DNA from: Heloderma charlesbogerti
Lineage: Eukaryota > Chordata > Lepidosauria > Squamata > Helodermatidae
DNA length: 64,000 bases
Direction: 5' to 3'
Assembly: GCA_026122225.1 (NCBI GenBank)
Contig: JANEZZ010001862.1
Span: forward strand, 620,001-684,000
In this document: in pieces, positions 22,741 to 34,310 of the stretch
Numbering within the stretch: position 1 is the stretch's first letter
How the letters are laid out: every line of letters begins with the position of its first letter
Position numbers and translations under genes: made by a program
Notes under the pieces: model-generated
Told to the model about the DNA's origin: nothing
Database searches by the model: none
Seen by the model: only the letters and a program-made list of their open reading frames with translations

Positions 22741-22905
22741 GCAGAAGGCCCTAGAATCAGGCCCTCATATCTCCATTTATAATGGTCTCAGGTGACAGGG
22801 AAAGACCGCTGCCTGAGACCTTGCTGCTGCCAGTCAGAGTGGACAATGCTGGTATAGATGGACCATTGATCTGACTCAGTATAAGTCAGCTTCACATGTT
22901 TCTAC
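22741..22905 (+). mobile_element. tRNA-derived SINE, 5'-truncated
   Basis: Matches the body of the SINE at 40330-40545: GCAGAAGGCCC head remnant, then AAAGACCGCTGCCTGAGACC, CTGCTGCCAGTCAGAGT, GACAATGCTGG and the end TCTGACTCAGTATAAGTCAG. Confidence 0.75.
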
Positions 22906-23814
22906 TTAAGTTGTGAAAAAACTGGAGGATATGTCTATCAATTATGATTAGGCATGAAGGCTAAGTAGAACCTCCATGTTCAGAGGTACAAATGAGATAC
23001 AGATGGTGAGGACCAACTACAACAGGAGAGAACGGTTTCATTCATAGTCTATTTGTAAGTGTCGCCAACACACCTGGTGGCTACTTCTGGAATAGAGGGG
23101 TGGACTAAAAGGACCTTTGGTCAAGTCTAGTCGAAAAGTTCTTATGGGCAGCAAGAGGAGCCATTCATCTCTCTACAGTTCCCTAGACAGAGAACGGCAG
23201 CTCATCTGCAGGAATGCAAGCAATTTCTCAATCTCTTACACCAATCAATAGTCCCAGATGACACCTCCAACAGAATCAATAACATTAATGTTTGCCACCA
23301 AGGACATGGTTAAGCTTGAAGGAAAAATGTGTAGGGGAAAAGGCTAACTTCTGGCAAGAAAGTAAAATTAGTTCACAGCATGGTAGTGAACAAATGAAGC
23401 AACACAAGAGGTAATACTGTAACCCTTTACTCCCTACAATCTGTTTTCCTTCCAGGGGTTGTTGGACTCCAAATCCCATCAGCCACAGCCAACAGGGGAA
23501 TGGTTGGGTGATGGGAGTTGTAGTTCAACACACATCTGCCCTAGAAAGATTTTTGAATTCTTACCCACTGCAAAGTATTTCCCCCTTTCTCTTCCACACC
23601 CCCTATCTAAATACACAAAGGATCTTCTGTAAAATACTTTCAGGGAAATGTTATTTGAAATGGCAAAGATTAAGACCTTTATTTACTCCATTTGCACCAT
23701 TTGAGAAAGATAGAGCATTGAAATGAAGTGGACACAGTCATTAATTATTCCAGCATAAACTATACAGCTGTAATTATTGTGTTCTCTCTGGATGTTTCCC
23801 TGAAAAATGATTTG
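22906..23814. other. Intergenic with a decayed palindromic MITE
   Basis: At 23452-23535, GGACTCCAAATCCCATCAGC and GATGGGAGTTGTAGTTCAAC form the arms of a decayed hAT-like MITE. Nothing else identified. Confidence 0.6.
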
Positions 23815-23960
23815 TTGTTCTTGTTGTTGTTCAGTCGTTCAGTCGTGTCCGACTCTTCGTGACCCCATGGACCATAGCACACCAGGCCTTCCTGTCCTGC
23901 GCTCTCTCCCGGAGTGTGCTCAAGTTCATATTCATTGCATTGGTGATGCTATGCCAAAAA
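23815..23960 (-). mobile_element. BovB/RTE LINE 3' end or BovB-tailed SINE
   Basis: On the minus strand the sequence ends in the BovB signature CATGGGGTCACGAAGAGTCG, GACACGACTGAACGACTGAA, then an AACAAC-rich tail, with AGGCCTGGTGTGCTATGGTC upstream. This 3' end is shared by squamate and ruminant BovB elements and by the squamate SINEs that use it. The short length means I cannot decide between LINE and SINE. Confidence 0.85.
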
Positions 23961-24690
23961 GGAACGTTTATTTCTCTTCTGTGCTCATCTGCAAGTGATC
24001 AGCATTGTACAAGATTTCCAGCTTCAGCTGCTGTTAATAAACCTGCTGCTTCAAAATGTACATGTTAATTTCACAAGATCCAGCACATTTCATATGCTGT
24101 GGAGAGATACAGTTGTTTCTCTGTGAGTGCATGGGGAGGTCATGTCCAAGAAGACCGCATGCACTATTAAGAAAAGCAATATAATATCCACAGAGAAAAC
24201 ATTGTGGTATCCTTAACCAATCTGATTAATAATGAGTATTTGGGTGCTACTTCTCGTGGAAATCACCCATTCCACCTGTTTGCACATGCTGCAGCCACGT
24301 CTTCATGCACACAGCCATGGTCAGATCATCACGAACAGTCAACCACCTGTTTGTGAGGAGCAGAGATTATTTATCCATGGGAGCTGAATGCCACCTCCTC
24401 TTCCCCAATGGATGATCAGCACAATCAACAATGGTTTCACTGGGCTATATCCATGGAGCCCCAGCTTAAGGATCGGGCCAGGAACTAGTAGCAGCCATTT
24501 ACATATGGGAGCCCTCATGCAACTATCCTACTTTGATACACACACACACCCCAACTGAATTGGGGTATATGTGCATTTTAATGTACACATGGCACTCCTG
24601 GGTATTTGGGCTCCCTCATCAACATCATTGGAGACAGGAATCCACATGTGCAAAATAATATGAGCACAGATCTGCTCCCTCTGTTGAAAT
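23961..24690. other. Intergenic, no gene recognised
   Basis: No exon or classified repeat seen. Confidence 0.6.
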
Positions 24691-24729
24691 GAATGGGGCA
24701 CCCCGTGTAGGTGGGGGAACTCTGAGTAC

Positions 24730-25137
24730 AGTGCCAGCTCCAGGTTTTTCAGGGTCCTTGGGCAAGACACCCTCCATGGGCCCCCTCCCTCAGTGGTGGT
24801 ACCATCTCACCACCATTGTCACCACCTGCTATGGCTCCTCCTCCTCTTTCTCATCCTTGCTGCCACTCACTCGCTTGACAGGCAGAGAGCCAGTGAGCAG
24901 GTCGGCAGTGGCATCCACTGCTCCTCCTTCTCACCATCTCTGTGGTCCAGGCCAGGAGAGGAAGGTGAACCAGGCAGGTGAAGAGGAGGAGCAACTCCAA
25001 CAGGGTCTTGTCAGTGGGCCCCTGCTTGGTGTGGGCCCTTGGCAGGAGCCCAACTATGCCTGCCCTTGGCGTGAGCCCTGTTCTGGGTAAGTTTCTGAGC
25101 AATTCCGCCTGTAAAAAAGACAACTCTGGATCTAGCA
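24730..25137. mobile_element. Probable GC-rich non-autonomous DNA transposon
   Basis: Begins GTGCCAGCTCCAGGTTTTTC and ends with AACTCTGGATCTAGCAG, roughly inverted. The inside has GGGCCC-rich arms (CATGGGCCCCCTCCCT and GGGCCCCTGCTTGGTGTGGG). The open frames here are compositional and not genes. Confidence 0.4.
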
Positions 25138-25487
25138 GGGATTCGAAATGGTAATTTATTTTGCTGTTCTCGCTAGAAGCTTAAAGCCTTTCAAGGGCTA
25201 TCCACAATTGGTTGTCATACCTCAAACTGTACCCAGGAGTATTATAGCTAGAATTACAATGCTCGGGAACCACAGACCAGTTGTTAATAATTTATATAGT
25301 GTTTGGTCACACCTTTACATCAGGCCCTTTGTATCTAAGCTGGTGTAGTCAACACAAGCTCTGATGTGCAAACTCAATCACTTTGTATAAGGACTGGCTC
25401 TTTCTCTTCAGGTTTAAGGAATATTCCATGAATACAAGCCAGATTTCCCATTGCGAGCATCAAGCATTTCCTGACACAGAAGAGAAT

Positions 25488-25742
25488 GTGTTGGATCTAT
25501 ATTTAACTGGATCAGCTGCTCTGGTGGAAGTGGACTTCCCCACTCCTTCCTTCTCCTGGCAGCCCCCTGAAAGTGCCACATAGAGAGTCAGGAGACCCTG
25601 CTGGATGGGTTGAGCTGTGGTGTGTTGTGGTGGGAGGGGAGGATCCCCCAAAATCAGGCAGAGGGACCTTTCACAAGCAGAGTAGAAAGTCTGTTTCTCT
25701 CATGGAAGGCAGATCCTGGATCCAGCCCAACAACTGCCAACA
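25488..25742. mobile_element. Possible third copy of the GGATCCAGA-ended MITE
   Basis: The left end TGTTGGATCTATA and right end AGATCCTGGATCCAGCCCAA are roughly inverted, with a GC-rich inside like 21359-21563. Degraded. Confidence 0.4.
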
Positions 25743-25759
25743 TTGTAATGCTTTTAAAC

Positions 25760-26290
25760 AAATATATCTGTGGGCACATTGGGAGTACTGTGCACAGTTC
25801 TGGTCACTGCACCTCCAAATGGATATTGTAGAACTGGAAAAAGTGCAGAAAATGTCAGTCATTGCAAAATACTAGAACCTGTGTTCATCCAGTGAAACTG
25901 AATGGTGAGAGATTTCAGGACAGATAAAATGTGACACCTGTTCACACAGCACATAGATAAACTATGGAATTTGCTACCGCAAGATGTAGTGGTGGTCATC
26001 ATCTTGGATGGCTTTAAAAAGGGCCATTCCTTTTTAAAGTATTTAGATAAATTCAGGCAGGATAAGATATCAATAGCTACTATTCATTATGTATCTATAT
26101 TACTCTCAGTATCAGATACAGTATACCTCTCAATACCAGTAGCTGGGAAACATGACTGGGAGAGTGCTTTTGTGCTCATATCCTTCTTGTGGGCTTTCCA
26201 TAGGCATCTGGTTGGCCACTGTGAGAACAGAATGCTGGACTAGATAGGTCCTTGGTCTGATCAAGCACGGCTTTTCTTACATTCTTAAGT
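25760..26290 (+). mobile_element. CR1-type LINE, 3' end (old copy)
   Basis: Contains decayed CR1 C-terminal coding sequence (YLWAHWEYCAQFWSLHLQM at about 25767-25825, matching the HLEYC-VQFWAP region of CR1). Then comes a 3'UTR with ATAGATAAACTATGGAATTT and the end GGTCTGATCAAGCACGGCTT, closing with TTCTTACATTCTTA, the CR1 terminal repeat type. Stops and indels show it is dead. A different subfamily from the 57-kb CR1. Confidence 0.8.
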
Positions 26291-26490
26291 TAACACAACA
26301 ATATAAGAATAAAAACAGCACCCGACCCAACAGACCTGCTTACAAACCAAAAGCCTGCTTGAATAAAAAATTTATTCACCAACCGGTGGAAGGACAGCAG
26401 AGAAGGAGCCAACCTAGCCTCCCTCAGAAGGGCGTTCCACAGCCTGGAAGCACCCATAGAGAAGGATCTCTCTTGTGTCTCAGCCAAATG
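26290..26490 (-). mobile_element. L2-clade LINE fragment
   Basis: A 65-codon open stretch reads RSFSMGASRLWNALLREARL, LAPSLLSFHRLVNKFF, which is the same C-terminal LINE signature as PRLWNELPSEVRLAPTLYSF at 2.7 kb. Confidence 0.75.
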
Positions 26491-26496
26491 TGCCTG

Positions 26497-26700
26497 AGAG
26501 CCAGTATGGTGCAGTGGTTAGAGTGGCCTAGGTAGATCTGGGTTCAAGTCCCCACTCAGCCATGGAGCTCACTAGTTACTTTGGGATAGTCACTGACTCT
26601 AAGCCTAACCTACCTCACAGGGGTGCTGTGACGATAAAATGGAGAGGAGGAGGAGCCTTGGGCTCCTTGGAGGAAAAGTGGGGATATAAATTTAACAAGC
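26497..26700 (+). mobile_element. tRNA-derived SINE with L2-like tail
   Basis: Head AGCCAGTATGGTGCAGTGGT, then TAGAGTG, then GGTTCAAGTCCCCACTCAGC (B-box-like). The core has ACTGACTCTAAGCCTAACCT and ACCTCACAGGGGTGCTGTGA, and the end reads GTGGGGATATAAATTTAA. Plus-strand sibling of 8588-8822. Confidence 0.82.
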
Positions 26701-27034
26701 AAAGAAACAAACTATCAAACAAAAAAAATAAGGGCTTGTAAGATGCCTCGGAGGCTTTTAAAATTGAAAACAGGGATAAAAATGTTCTGAATGGATGAAT
26801 AAAACTATTGGTTTGTGACTCTCATAGAGAAATGAGACCATAGAGGGGGCAAAGAAACCCAAGTCCAATTGTTAATTTACAAAGGTGAATGTTTAATAAT
26901 AAAATATTTTCACTCCAGTCTTGTATTATAAAAAACAGAATTTATTTCACTCTATCCCCATACACACACATGCATTTCTCCAGGATACCACTCAGAAACA
27001 CGAATAATGAAATATTTGAATATACTTAACTGTC

Positions 27035-27081
27035 CCAGAGACCAGTGCTAGATATCAGTGATATCTAGCACTGGTCTCTGG
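27035..27081. repeat. Perfect 23-bp inverted repeat, 1-bp spacer
   Basis: The left arm 27035-27057 starts CCAGAGACCAGTGCTAGATA and is exactly complementary to 27059-27081 around a single G at 27058. A third, imperfect copy (GGATACCAGTGATAGATATC) follows at 27087-27106. Confidence 0.9.
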
Positions 27082-27109
27082 ATATCTGGATACCAGTGAT
27101 AGATATCTT

Positions 27110-28694
27110 TCCAACAGCGAACTGCATCTTTGTGAGAGTTCAGAGTTTAACGGCTTGCCCACCTATTGTCTTTAATGGCAGAAGGGCTGCAGCATGAAAT
27201 ATGCAAACAAATGGAACACATAATAAACAGCCAAGCTGCTTCAGGCCACATGAGTTTAAACTATGGGAAGAGGGAAAAGAATAGGCAAATACAAGTGTGG
27301 TTATCGACAGTTCTTTATTTACTATGGTTTCCGGAGCACAGAAAAGGGCCAAGGTGCATGCCAATCATTCTGCCTACTCATGAACAAAGCTGGCTTCAGA
27401 TTGGGGGCGGGGGGGGCGGAAATCATATTGCAGAAGCCAAGTCATGTATTGAATGAGAACATGTCATGAGCATGACTGCTACTTATAGATGGAACTTCTG
27501 ACCCCTAGTGGTTCCAATTAATTAAGGCAATAAAACATAAGCAACCATTCTGCAAAATAGAGGAGGAGGAGAGGAACAGAGGGCGTGAACAGATACAAGG
27601 TGATTTTTGTTAAACTGGATGTAGAGAAAGTTAGCACAGTTTGCTCCACCTTGTTCTATAACAAATCAGACGTAGAAATACAGGACGTGATAACTGTGAA
27701 ATGTATCGACAGAGAGCTTCCCCCACTGGAAAATGATGGTTCCTTGAGCTGCCTTTGGAGTAAGGGGGAAGAACTAGTGGTCATGTTTGTGCAAGCCCAG
27801 CTCTTTCATCTTTATCCCCTGATGAAATTCAGTTGGTTTTGCCAGTACACCAGAGGTCAACTTGCATTTTAAAAACTGCTCATGTGAATAGCATAGCACT
27901 GGAGCAGCAAACTCATGGAAGATCACCTCACCGCTAACCAGAAATGGAAAATCTCCAGTGACCTGGCACCTGATCTGGAATGGGTTAGCTGTTCCCACAT
28001 GACACAGATTATAGCCATGGTCACTTTATTTTGTATAATGCTTTTCCGTATACTTTAAAGGTTGCTCATGATTGTAGAACACTTCCATAAGGGGGGGGGG
28101 TGTCTTTCAGGTTGTCAGCTTCCAGCATCTTGTGAGTTCCAATTTGGGAAGAAGAATCTGTTGGCTTCACTTTCTCCCATATTTGGTTTTTTAAAAAACT
28201 TCAAGGCTTTTCTGTCCTATTTATGAAGAAATGTGTGGATTTTGGTAAGTTCTTATTAAAAACCAAACTCAACAAAATGCTCACCCATCTGCATTGGTTA
28301 AATTCAATAGGTACAGCTTAGAATAGTTCCATTGATTCCAATAGGTCTACTTTAAGTATGAACAAATCTAGATCTAACCAAGTTTCTTGTTCCATTTTCT
28401 TGCCTTGAGAAAATTTCTACTCAAACATCACTCCTGTTCAAAAGATACCGAGATATTAAAAAGTGGCACATGCCACAACAAGCAGTAGCTCTTCCCCTAG
28501 ATTTGTTTGAAGGCGTCACTGTTTGATATCCTTGCATATCAAACCAGCCTAGAGCAATGTGGAGCAGCTGGCCAGAAGTTAACAAGAAGCCGTAGGGAGG
28601 GTTGCGCTCAGGAGATGCTTATCTAGCAGCACTGCAGGAACAACACTTTTAAACAGCCAAAGAGCAAACAACAAAACATCCCACCCACTGACTA
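27110..28694. other. Intergenic, no gene recognised
   Basis: No exon supported. The 95-codon frame at 27585-27872 matches no family I know and has no flanking splice partners. A decayed copy of the 20061 MITE family lies near 28290-28380. Confidence 0.55.
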
Positions 28695-28925
28695 AGTTTC
28701 ACGATGTTTTGTGTAGAAAAGGGTAAGCAAAATGACCAGAAGGCTGGGGAACTCCCCTATGAGGAAAGGCTACAATAAATAGGGCTTTTAAAAAGCAAAA
28801 TGGTGAGTAAGGGAGAATATAACAGAGGTGTATAAAATTATGCATGGTGAGGAGAAAGTGCACAGAGAGACATTTTTTCTCCCTCTCCTGTAGTACTAGA
28901 ATCCAGGGTCATACCACTGGAGGGA
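28695..28925 (+). mobile_element. CR1-type LINE fragment
   Basis: GACCAGAAGGCTGGGGAACT, CCCTATGAGGAAAGGCTACA, ATAACAGAGGTGTATAAAAT, TATGCATGGTGAGGAGAAAG and CTAGAATCCAGGGTCATACC are the LEK-YEERL-region coding sequence and adjacent part of a CR1 ORF2, strongly decayed. Same subfamily as 25760-26290. Confidence 0.7.
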
Positions 28926-30140
28926 GGTTCAGTGGGGAGAGCTGAGAGGCTTCGGAAAATGTGGCATCACAAAACCATGCATCAGAAGATTCAGAGTCAA
29001 CACGGGTTCTCCGGTGTTTCTGCATTTTGGTTCTGGGGTGCCATATTCCCCAAACATCTCATCTGTGTTTTTGGCACCGAGAGCATGCCAAACACAAATA
29101 AGAGGCATTTTATTCACATGTTTTTCTGCTTTGCACATGAGCTGCATCAATGTCTGAGTGAGAAGCTCCAGTCTGGAAGGGAGCGCCAGTTCTCTGTCAC
29201 GAACACAGAGCATGTGATTCAGTACCTGTGTAGATCCCTGAACCATACAGTACGCCTATACACTGTGGATTCTTCTGTCAGAAAATGAGGGGGGGTGTTT
29301 CTATTTTGTTTTCTTATCATTCTAACAGCCGCATAGCCAGTCACTATAGTGAAGAAAAATATCATTCAGCCCACATGGATGGAGCTACCCAAACTAATCT
29401 AAATGGCACCAGACATTATTGATTCCACATCCTTCTTAATTAAAAGTAAACAAACTGTTCTGAAATGATTGTGTCAAAGTAGGGGGTGCATTAATTTAAA
29501 TGCACATCATAAGGTTAGTTTATGTGGCCCACTCATATAAATGCACTTGTAGATTGCCTAGAGACTGGGCTCTAGCAACGGATTAAATTTAAGGTAAACC
29601 TATTACCTCATGTAAATAAGAGTTGGGCAATTTGCCAATTATTCTAGGGTAACCTGCAAGCTTGCATTACGATAGTTACATAGGGAGGTGCTGTCCCATA
29701 ATTAGATGCCCACCTTGCATAGTATAAATGTTGATACCTTTGAAGAATCAGAATAGGAAAACCCCGAATAGAGAACAAATATGCTGAAATGCAGGAAATG
29801 CATTGACTTGGGGCTAATTAAATCAGGATACCTGATCTGCAGATTTAATAATCCGTTAATATCAGTTTCTGAGGTCTTTCACGTGTGATGATGCATCACA
29901 TATGTGCTCCTGCAACACTGGCCCAATACAGACCAGCTTAGCAAGTGGTGAGGCTTTCTACCACTGATTTGCTCAGCTGTCTGCACTCAGGAAAGTGTGG
30001 TGTGGCATTTCCCTGCCATGTGTTCTAATTTGTGGTAAAGGGTGGAACCTTTTCAAGTGGTGCCAGGTCCCCACATTGCCCACTTGGTACCTTGATCATC
30101 TGTATCCACTGTATGTTATCTAGCCGTTAAGGAGCAAGAC
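28926..30140. other. Intergenic, no gene recognised
   Basis: A 118-codon frame at 28932-29288 was inspected and matches nothing I recognise. No repeats classified. Confidence 0.5.
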
Positions 30141-30143
30141 ATC

Positions 30144-30360
30144 TTGATGCTCCCAAGTCTTGGATCGGTGCCTGAGATCAGCATATGGGCTAACAAATTA
30201 AGACTCTATCCAGACAAGACAGACGTGCTCTTCGTCAACAGAACTGCAGAACCAGGGACAGGAGTTCAGCCTGCTTTGGATGGCATCATGCTCCCTTTGA
30301 AAAATATGGTATGCAGTTTGGAAGGGCTCCTGGACCTTTTTTCCTGGATATCCAGGTAGT
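30144..30360 (+). mobile_element. L2-clade LINE ORF2 fragment
   Basis: The translation includes ANKLRLYPDKTDVLFVNRTA and LDGIMLPLKNMVCSLEGLLD, the conserved post-palm L2 segment (consensus like NKLKLNPDKTEVLLVG...LDGV.LPLK..VRSLGVLLD). Plus strand, opposite to the neighbouring L2 at 30560-31780. Confidence 0.82.
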
Positions 30361-30559
30361 GGCTGGCCATACTATGCCTGCATGCCCCTTCTGGGCAAGG
30401 GAACAAGGGTTCCTATTAAAATCTCTACTGCAGTGACTATGGGTTATTCTGACCAATACCAGGCAGGGGTATAGCGGAGCCTGGGCCTGCAGGGACACAG
30501 CACTGACACTGTTTGATTAGCACGGTTGCTCATGTCATCTGCCGCTTCCCTGTTCTCTC

Positions 30560-31780
30560 TGAGCTCCCTGTTTGTTTGTTTGTTTGAAATATTTCTTGGC
30601 CGCTTTTCAGACGCCCTCCCAAGGTGGCTTACGCAATAAAATACATAAAAACAGGTAAAATATTAAAAGTGTTAAAAACATAAAAACAATAAAAGCCAAC
30701 AATTAAAACAACAATTAAAACCAACAGTGATGTTAACATTGTTGAGGTAGAGCTGAGTTCATCCGCATACTGATGACATTTCAGCCCAAACCTCCTGATG
30801 ACTTCCCCCAGCAGTTTCATGTAGATGTTAAAAAGCGTGGGGGACAAGATAGAACCTTGCGGCACCCCACAGGCTAACAGCCGTGGGGTGAAACAGACGT
30901 CCCCCAGCACCACCTTCTGAGGCCACACCTCCAGAAAGGACTAGAACCACTTTAAAACTATGCCTCCCAAGCCCAATCCAGATAAACGATCCAGAAGGAT
31001 ACCAAAGATACCATGGTTGATGGTATCGAAAGCCTCTAAGAGGTCCAGATGAACCAACAGGGTAGCACTCCCCACATCCATTCCCCAGCGTAAGTCATCA
31101 ACCAGGGTGACCAAGGCTGTTTCCATCCCATAACCAGGCCTGAAACCTGATTGGAATGGATCTAAATAATCAGTTTCATCCAAAACTGCTTGGAGTCGTG
31201 AGGCCACCACACGCTCCAGCACCTTGCCCAAGAATGGCAAATTTGACACAGGGCGGTAATTATCTGGAACCATGGGATCTAAATTTGGTTTCTTCAGTAA
31301 GGGTCTCACCACAGCTTCTTTCAAAGCTGTGGTGGGACCTTGCTGTCCCTCAAGGGGGCATTTACTACCTCCGAGGTCCAGATATCCAGCCCAGCTCTGG
31401 CAGATTTCACAAGCCAGGATGGGCAAGGATCTAAAGGGCAAGTAGTAGGCCTCAGTCCTCCAAGCAGTTTGTCCACGTCCTCAGGTTGCACAAGCCAAAA
31501 GGTATCCATAACATGACTAGATGGTGCACCAGCCCCATCCATATCAGACTCTGTCAAAACAATGTAATCCAACCAAGTCAGCACGAATGCGAGTGATTTT
31601 ATCTGCAAAGTGTCTGGAAAATTGTTCACAGTGGGCCTTTGAGGGTTCGAGTTCTTGTGTTCCAAGGCCTACACCCAAGAGGCCTTTAACCGCACGAAAG
31701 AGCTCTCCTGGACGACACTGAGCAGATGCAATGGTGGTAGAGAAGTAGGATTTCTTTGCTGCCATCACTGCCACAGAATA
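30560..31780 (-). mobile_element. L2-clade LINE with partial reverse transcriptase, internally deleted
   Basis: Several minus-strand frames join across small frameshifts: LFRAVKGLLG and CEQFSRHFADKITRIRADL (upstream linker), then VVRPLLKKPNLDP, NYRPVSNLPFLGKVLERVV, QSGFRPGYGMETALVTLVDD, VHLDLLEAFDTINHGI (motif A), then GVPQGSILSPTLFNIYMKLL (motif B) and HQYADE. The catalytic YADD is YADE here. Directly after it the coding sequence jumps to an L2-like 3' tail (30560-30650, GGCCGCTTTTCAGACGCCCT type), so the C-terminal half of the protein is deleted. Frameshifts near 30930 and 31330 confirm it is dead. Confidence 0.88.
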
Positions 31781-32363
31781 AAATCACAAATGGATTCTTA
31801 CCTGTGTTTGATTGTATTCGTTCCGAGTCTTCTGCCATTTGAGCTCTAATCGTCAACACAGTCATTTCATCACCCTCAGCTCCGCAGAATACAAAGAAGC
31901 TGACACAGTTCTACGACTAGGTTGAGGACGTTTGGGAGCAATCATATCAATAGCCTGGGTCATCTAAATTTCCTTCTGAGCTTAGCTGCAGAGTGAGTGT
32001 GTTTGTGTGGGGGGGTTAATTTTCTCAGCACCAACTTATAGTTGTGAGCTATCCCTGTTGGAATGCAAAGTATTTTGAGGTGGACTGGTCCTGAATGGCA
32101 ATTAAGACCCAAGAAGTATATTGCTTTTGAGAGAGATGAAAACGGCTAGAATTGATTTATTGATATGAGTCAACAGAGCTGCCTGCATTTTGGGATTCTC
32201 CTTGGGAACATGGTTATAGGGATGGTTACGATGGGTGCATGCACTTCAAAATTTACCATGACACCACTGGACACCAGCTGCAGCTTCCAAAAGCCACATA
32301 AATAAAGTACTCATGCCAGGAAGACAATAGTTATTCCTCACTCATAGAAGTAAGGTTAGGAAC
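31781..32363. other. Intergenic, possible L2 5' remnant then no gene
   Basis: The first ~200 bp may continue the L2 copy in decayed form (ATTCGTTCCGAGTCTTCTGC region). Nothing else recognised. Confidence 0.5.
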
Positions 32364-32525
32364 ATTGGTATCTATCTTATACCAGGACAGGCCCTTTCTC
32401 CATTTAAGCCGGTATTATCTATTTGGTTGGCAGCCCCACTCCAAGATCACTTTTCCCACCACCTGCTCACCTGATTCTTTTAACTGCAGTTGGCAGGGAT
32501 TGAACCCAGGGCCCATCTGCCTGCA
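32364..32525 (-). mobile_element. tRNA-derived SINE, old copy
   Basis: On the minus strand: TGCAGGCAGATGGGCCCTGG, then GTTCAATCCCTGCCAACTGC (B-box-like) and AGTTAAAAGAATCAGGTGAG. Matches the 40330-40545 family. Confidence 0.7.
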
Positions 32526-33682
32526 AAGACACTACTACCGCCCCTCCCCCTCCCCAATTAGTTCCCCAGTAGTTCATTAGCTACTTGCCTATCTCTGGCT
32601 TCATATGAACTGAATTAACACAATATAAGGTTCCACAGTGAGCATCTCCAGATGGGGCTTTTATCCTGCAGTTGAGATTGGTTACTCACAGAGGTTTGTG
32701 GGTCCTTTATATGAGGTTGTCAGCCTCCAGGGCCTCTCCTGTGTCTTCTGACCTTTATCCTTTTTTGTGGGGGGTGGGGGGAGATCAGAGATAATGAGCC
32801 AGCAAAATACAGCCAGTTGAATTCCTCCATGATGACAAGAGGAAGTCATGCAATAACAGGACCTATAACACAGCACCATCTAGTGGCTGTATAATTAAAC
32901 ATATAGAACTCACAGATAAAGGGGGGAAGAGGGGGGGAAAGGGAAGTGCATATAAAGGGCCAATCATAATCCCACAAAGAATCTGGAAACAGAGGCCCCG
33001 GTAAAATTACGGGATAAAAAACCTCTGTGTGGAGAAGCCCAGTATCTGTGCTACATCCCAGGGCCTCCCTAGTTCAAATCTAGGCTCTATCATAAACTCA
33101 GTAGGTGGCATTAGGCCTGTCACTGTCTCTAGGCCTCAGCTTCCCATCAGCAAGATGGGCCTATTTTAAGGTTTCCTGAGAGAAGGTGTCTGAAGTGTTT
33201 TGAATGCCCAGAATCTGCCATATCAATACTATTATTCTTATTCTTCTCCTGCATTCAGAAAGAAGAGACTCACCCTGGGCTGAGAATGGGTGTGTGTAAA
33301 ATAAAAGTTCCATCCCAATACTGAGTTGCTGACTGAAGTGCTGATAGCAGGCGCACGTGCCTTTCCGCTGATGCCGTAACATCATTTACCGAGTTTCCTT
33401 CCAGCACAACAAACTCTTGCCACATCCCCACAAAGAAATACCACCAGCAAGGTTATTAGCTAAGCACTTCCCTAGATTGTCTAGAAGAAGACGACGACGA
33501 CCCCATGATCATCTGCCCCAGTAAAAGACTTTCCTTCAGCTGACACTAAAGAATCCGTTTTCTTTGCTAAGCGAGTTTGGAAAACCGATTACCATTTGAG
33601 CAGGGCTGATAATCATCCTAACAGGAGACACAATGATACCGATTGACACAGGAAGCTCCATTGGTCCACCTGGCTCACTATT
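32526..33682. other. Intergenic, no gene recognised
   Basis: No exon or clear transposon; G-rich tract near 32768-32780. Confidence 0.6.
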
Positions 33683-33690
33683 GTGTACAT

Positions 33691-33821
33691 CGGTGGTGGG
33701 CAGGATGGAGATCAGATGCTTTACTTCAACTCCCAGCATTCCTGTCCATTGGCCACACTGACTGGGGCTTCTGGGAGTTGAAGTCCCAAACATTTGGAGA
33801 TCTATCTTTTGCCCATCCTTG
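33691..33821. mobile_element. hAT-like palindromic MITE with 8-bp duplication
   Basis: Foldback with arms CTTCAACTCCCAGCATTCCT and CTTCTGGGAGTTGAAGTCCC, ends GGTGGTGGGCAGG and TTTTGCCCATCCTTG. Flanks GTGTACAT and GCCTACAT match 6/8. Confidence 0.82.
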
Positions 33822-33869
33822 GCCTACATGAGTGGCAGTGGCTCACCAGGATTTCAGCCAGGACGTTCC

Positions 33870-33962
33870 AGACGTTCCTGGAGATGCCAGGGATTGTATC
33901 TGGAACCCTTTGCATGCAAAGCATGTGCTCTACTCCTGAGCTACAGCCCTACCCTTTGAGAT
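33870..33962 (-). mobile_element. tRNA-derived SINE head
   Basis: Minus strand reads GGGCTGTAGCTCAGGAGTAG, AGCACATGCTTTGCATGCAA, then a B-box-like TTCCAGATACAATCCCTGG. tRNA-like head of the 40330 SINE family; not a functional tRNA because the acceptor stem and anticodon arm are not preserved. Confidence 0.75.
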
Positions 33963-34135
33963 GCTCATCCTGGTCTTCTGCACTCCCGCTTCTAGATGAT
34001 GCCTAAACCCTGTCAAGGGGGGTTTGTGTCACTGATGAGCCACTGCTAATTCTACAATCCTCATCAGGTCAGATTCCCCTGTGACAGATTTGTTACAGGG
34101 GTTGGTCATCTTTAACTTTATTTCTTTATTTAAAG

Positions 34136-34310
34136 TAGGAGTGGGCAACTTCTTGCCCTCCATAGGCTTTGGCCTATGTGAAGGATTGGTGGAACTAATT
34201 CCAACCTTCCTGCAAAGTAGGACCACTCTGGAAGCAATCCCAACTCTCCTGCAAAATAGGACTGGCCAAACCTGGCCTTCAAGTCCCCCAGAATACCTAG
34301 TAGTCACCCT
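34136..34310. mobile_element. Decayed hAT-like element
   Basis: Starts TAGGAGTGGGCAACTTCTTG and ends near AAACCTGGCC, with internal direct repeats AATCCCAACTCTCCTGCAAA and ATTCCAACCTTCCTGCAAAG. Boundaries approximate. Confidence 0.5.

Noticed and set aside
27585..27872. 95-codon plus-strand open frame
   Set aside because: No family match from memory and an antisense frame is also open; insufficient for a gene call.
28932..29288. 118-codon plus-strand open frame
   Set aside because: No recognisable domain; flanking sequence lacks convincing splice signals or paired exons. Left unannotated rather than named.
33870..33962. tRNA-like sequence (also at 8588, 26497, 40330, 47395)
   Set aside because: These are SINE heads with degenerate A and B boxes and no complete cloverleaf, not tRNA genes.
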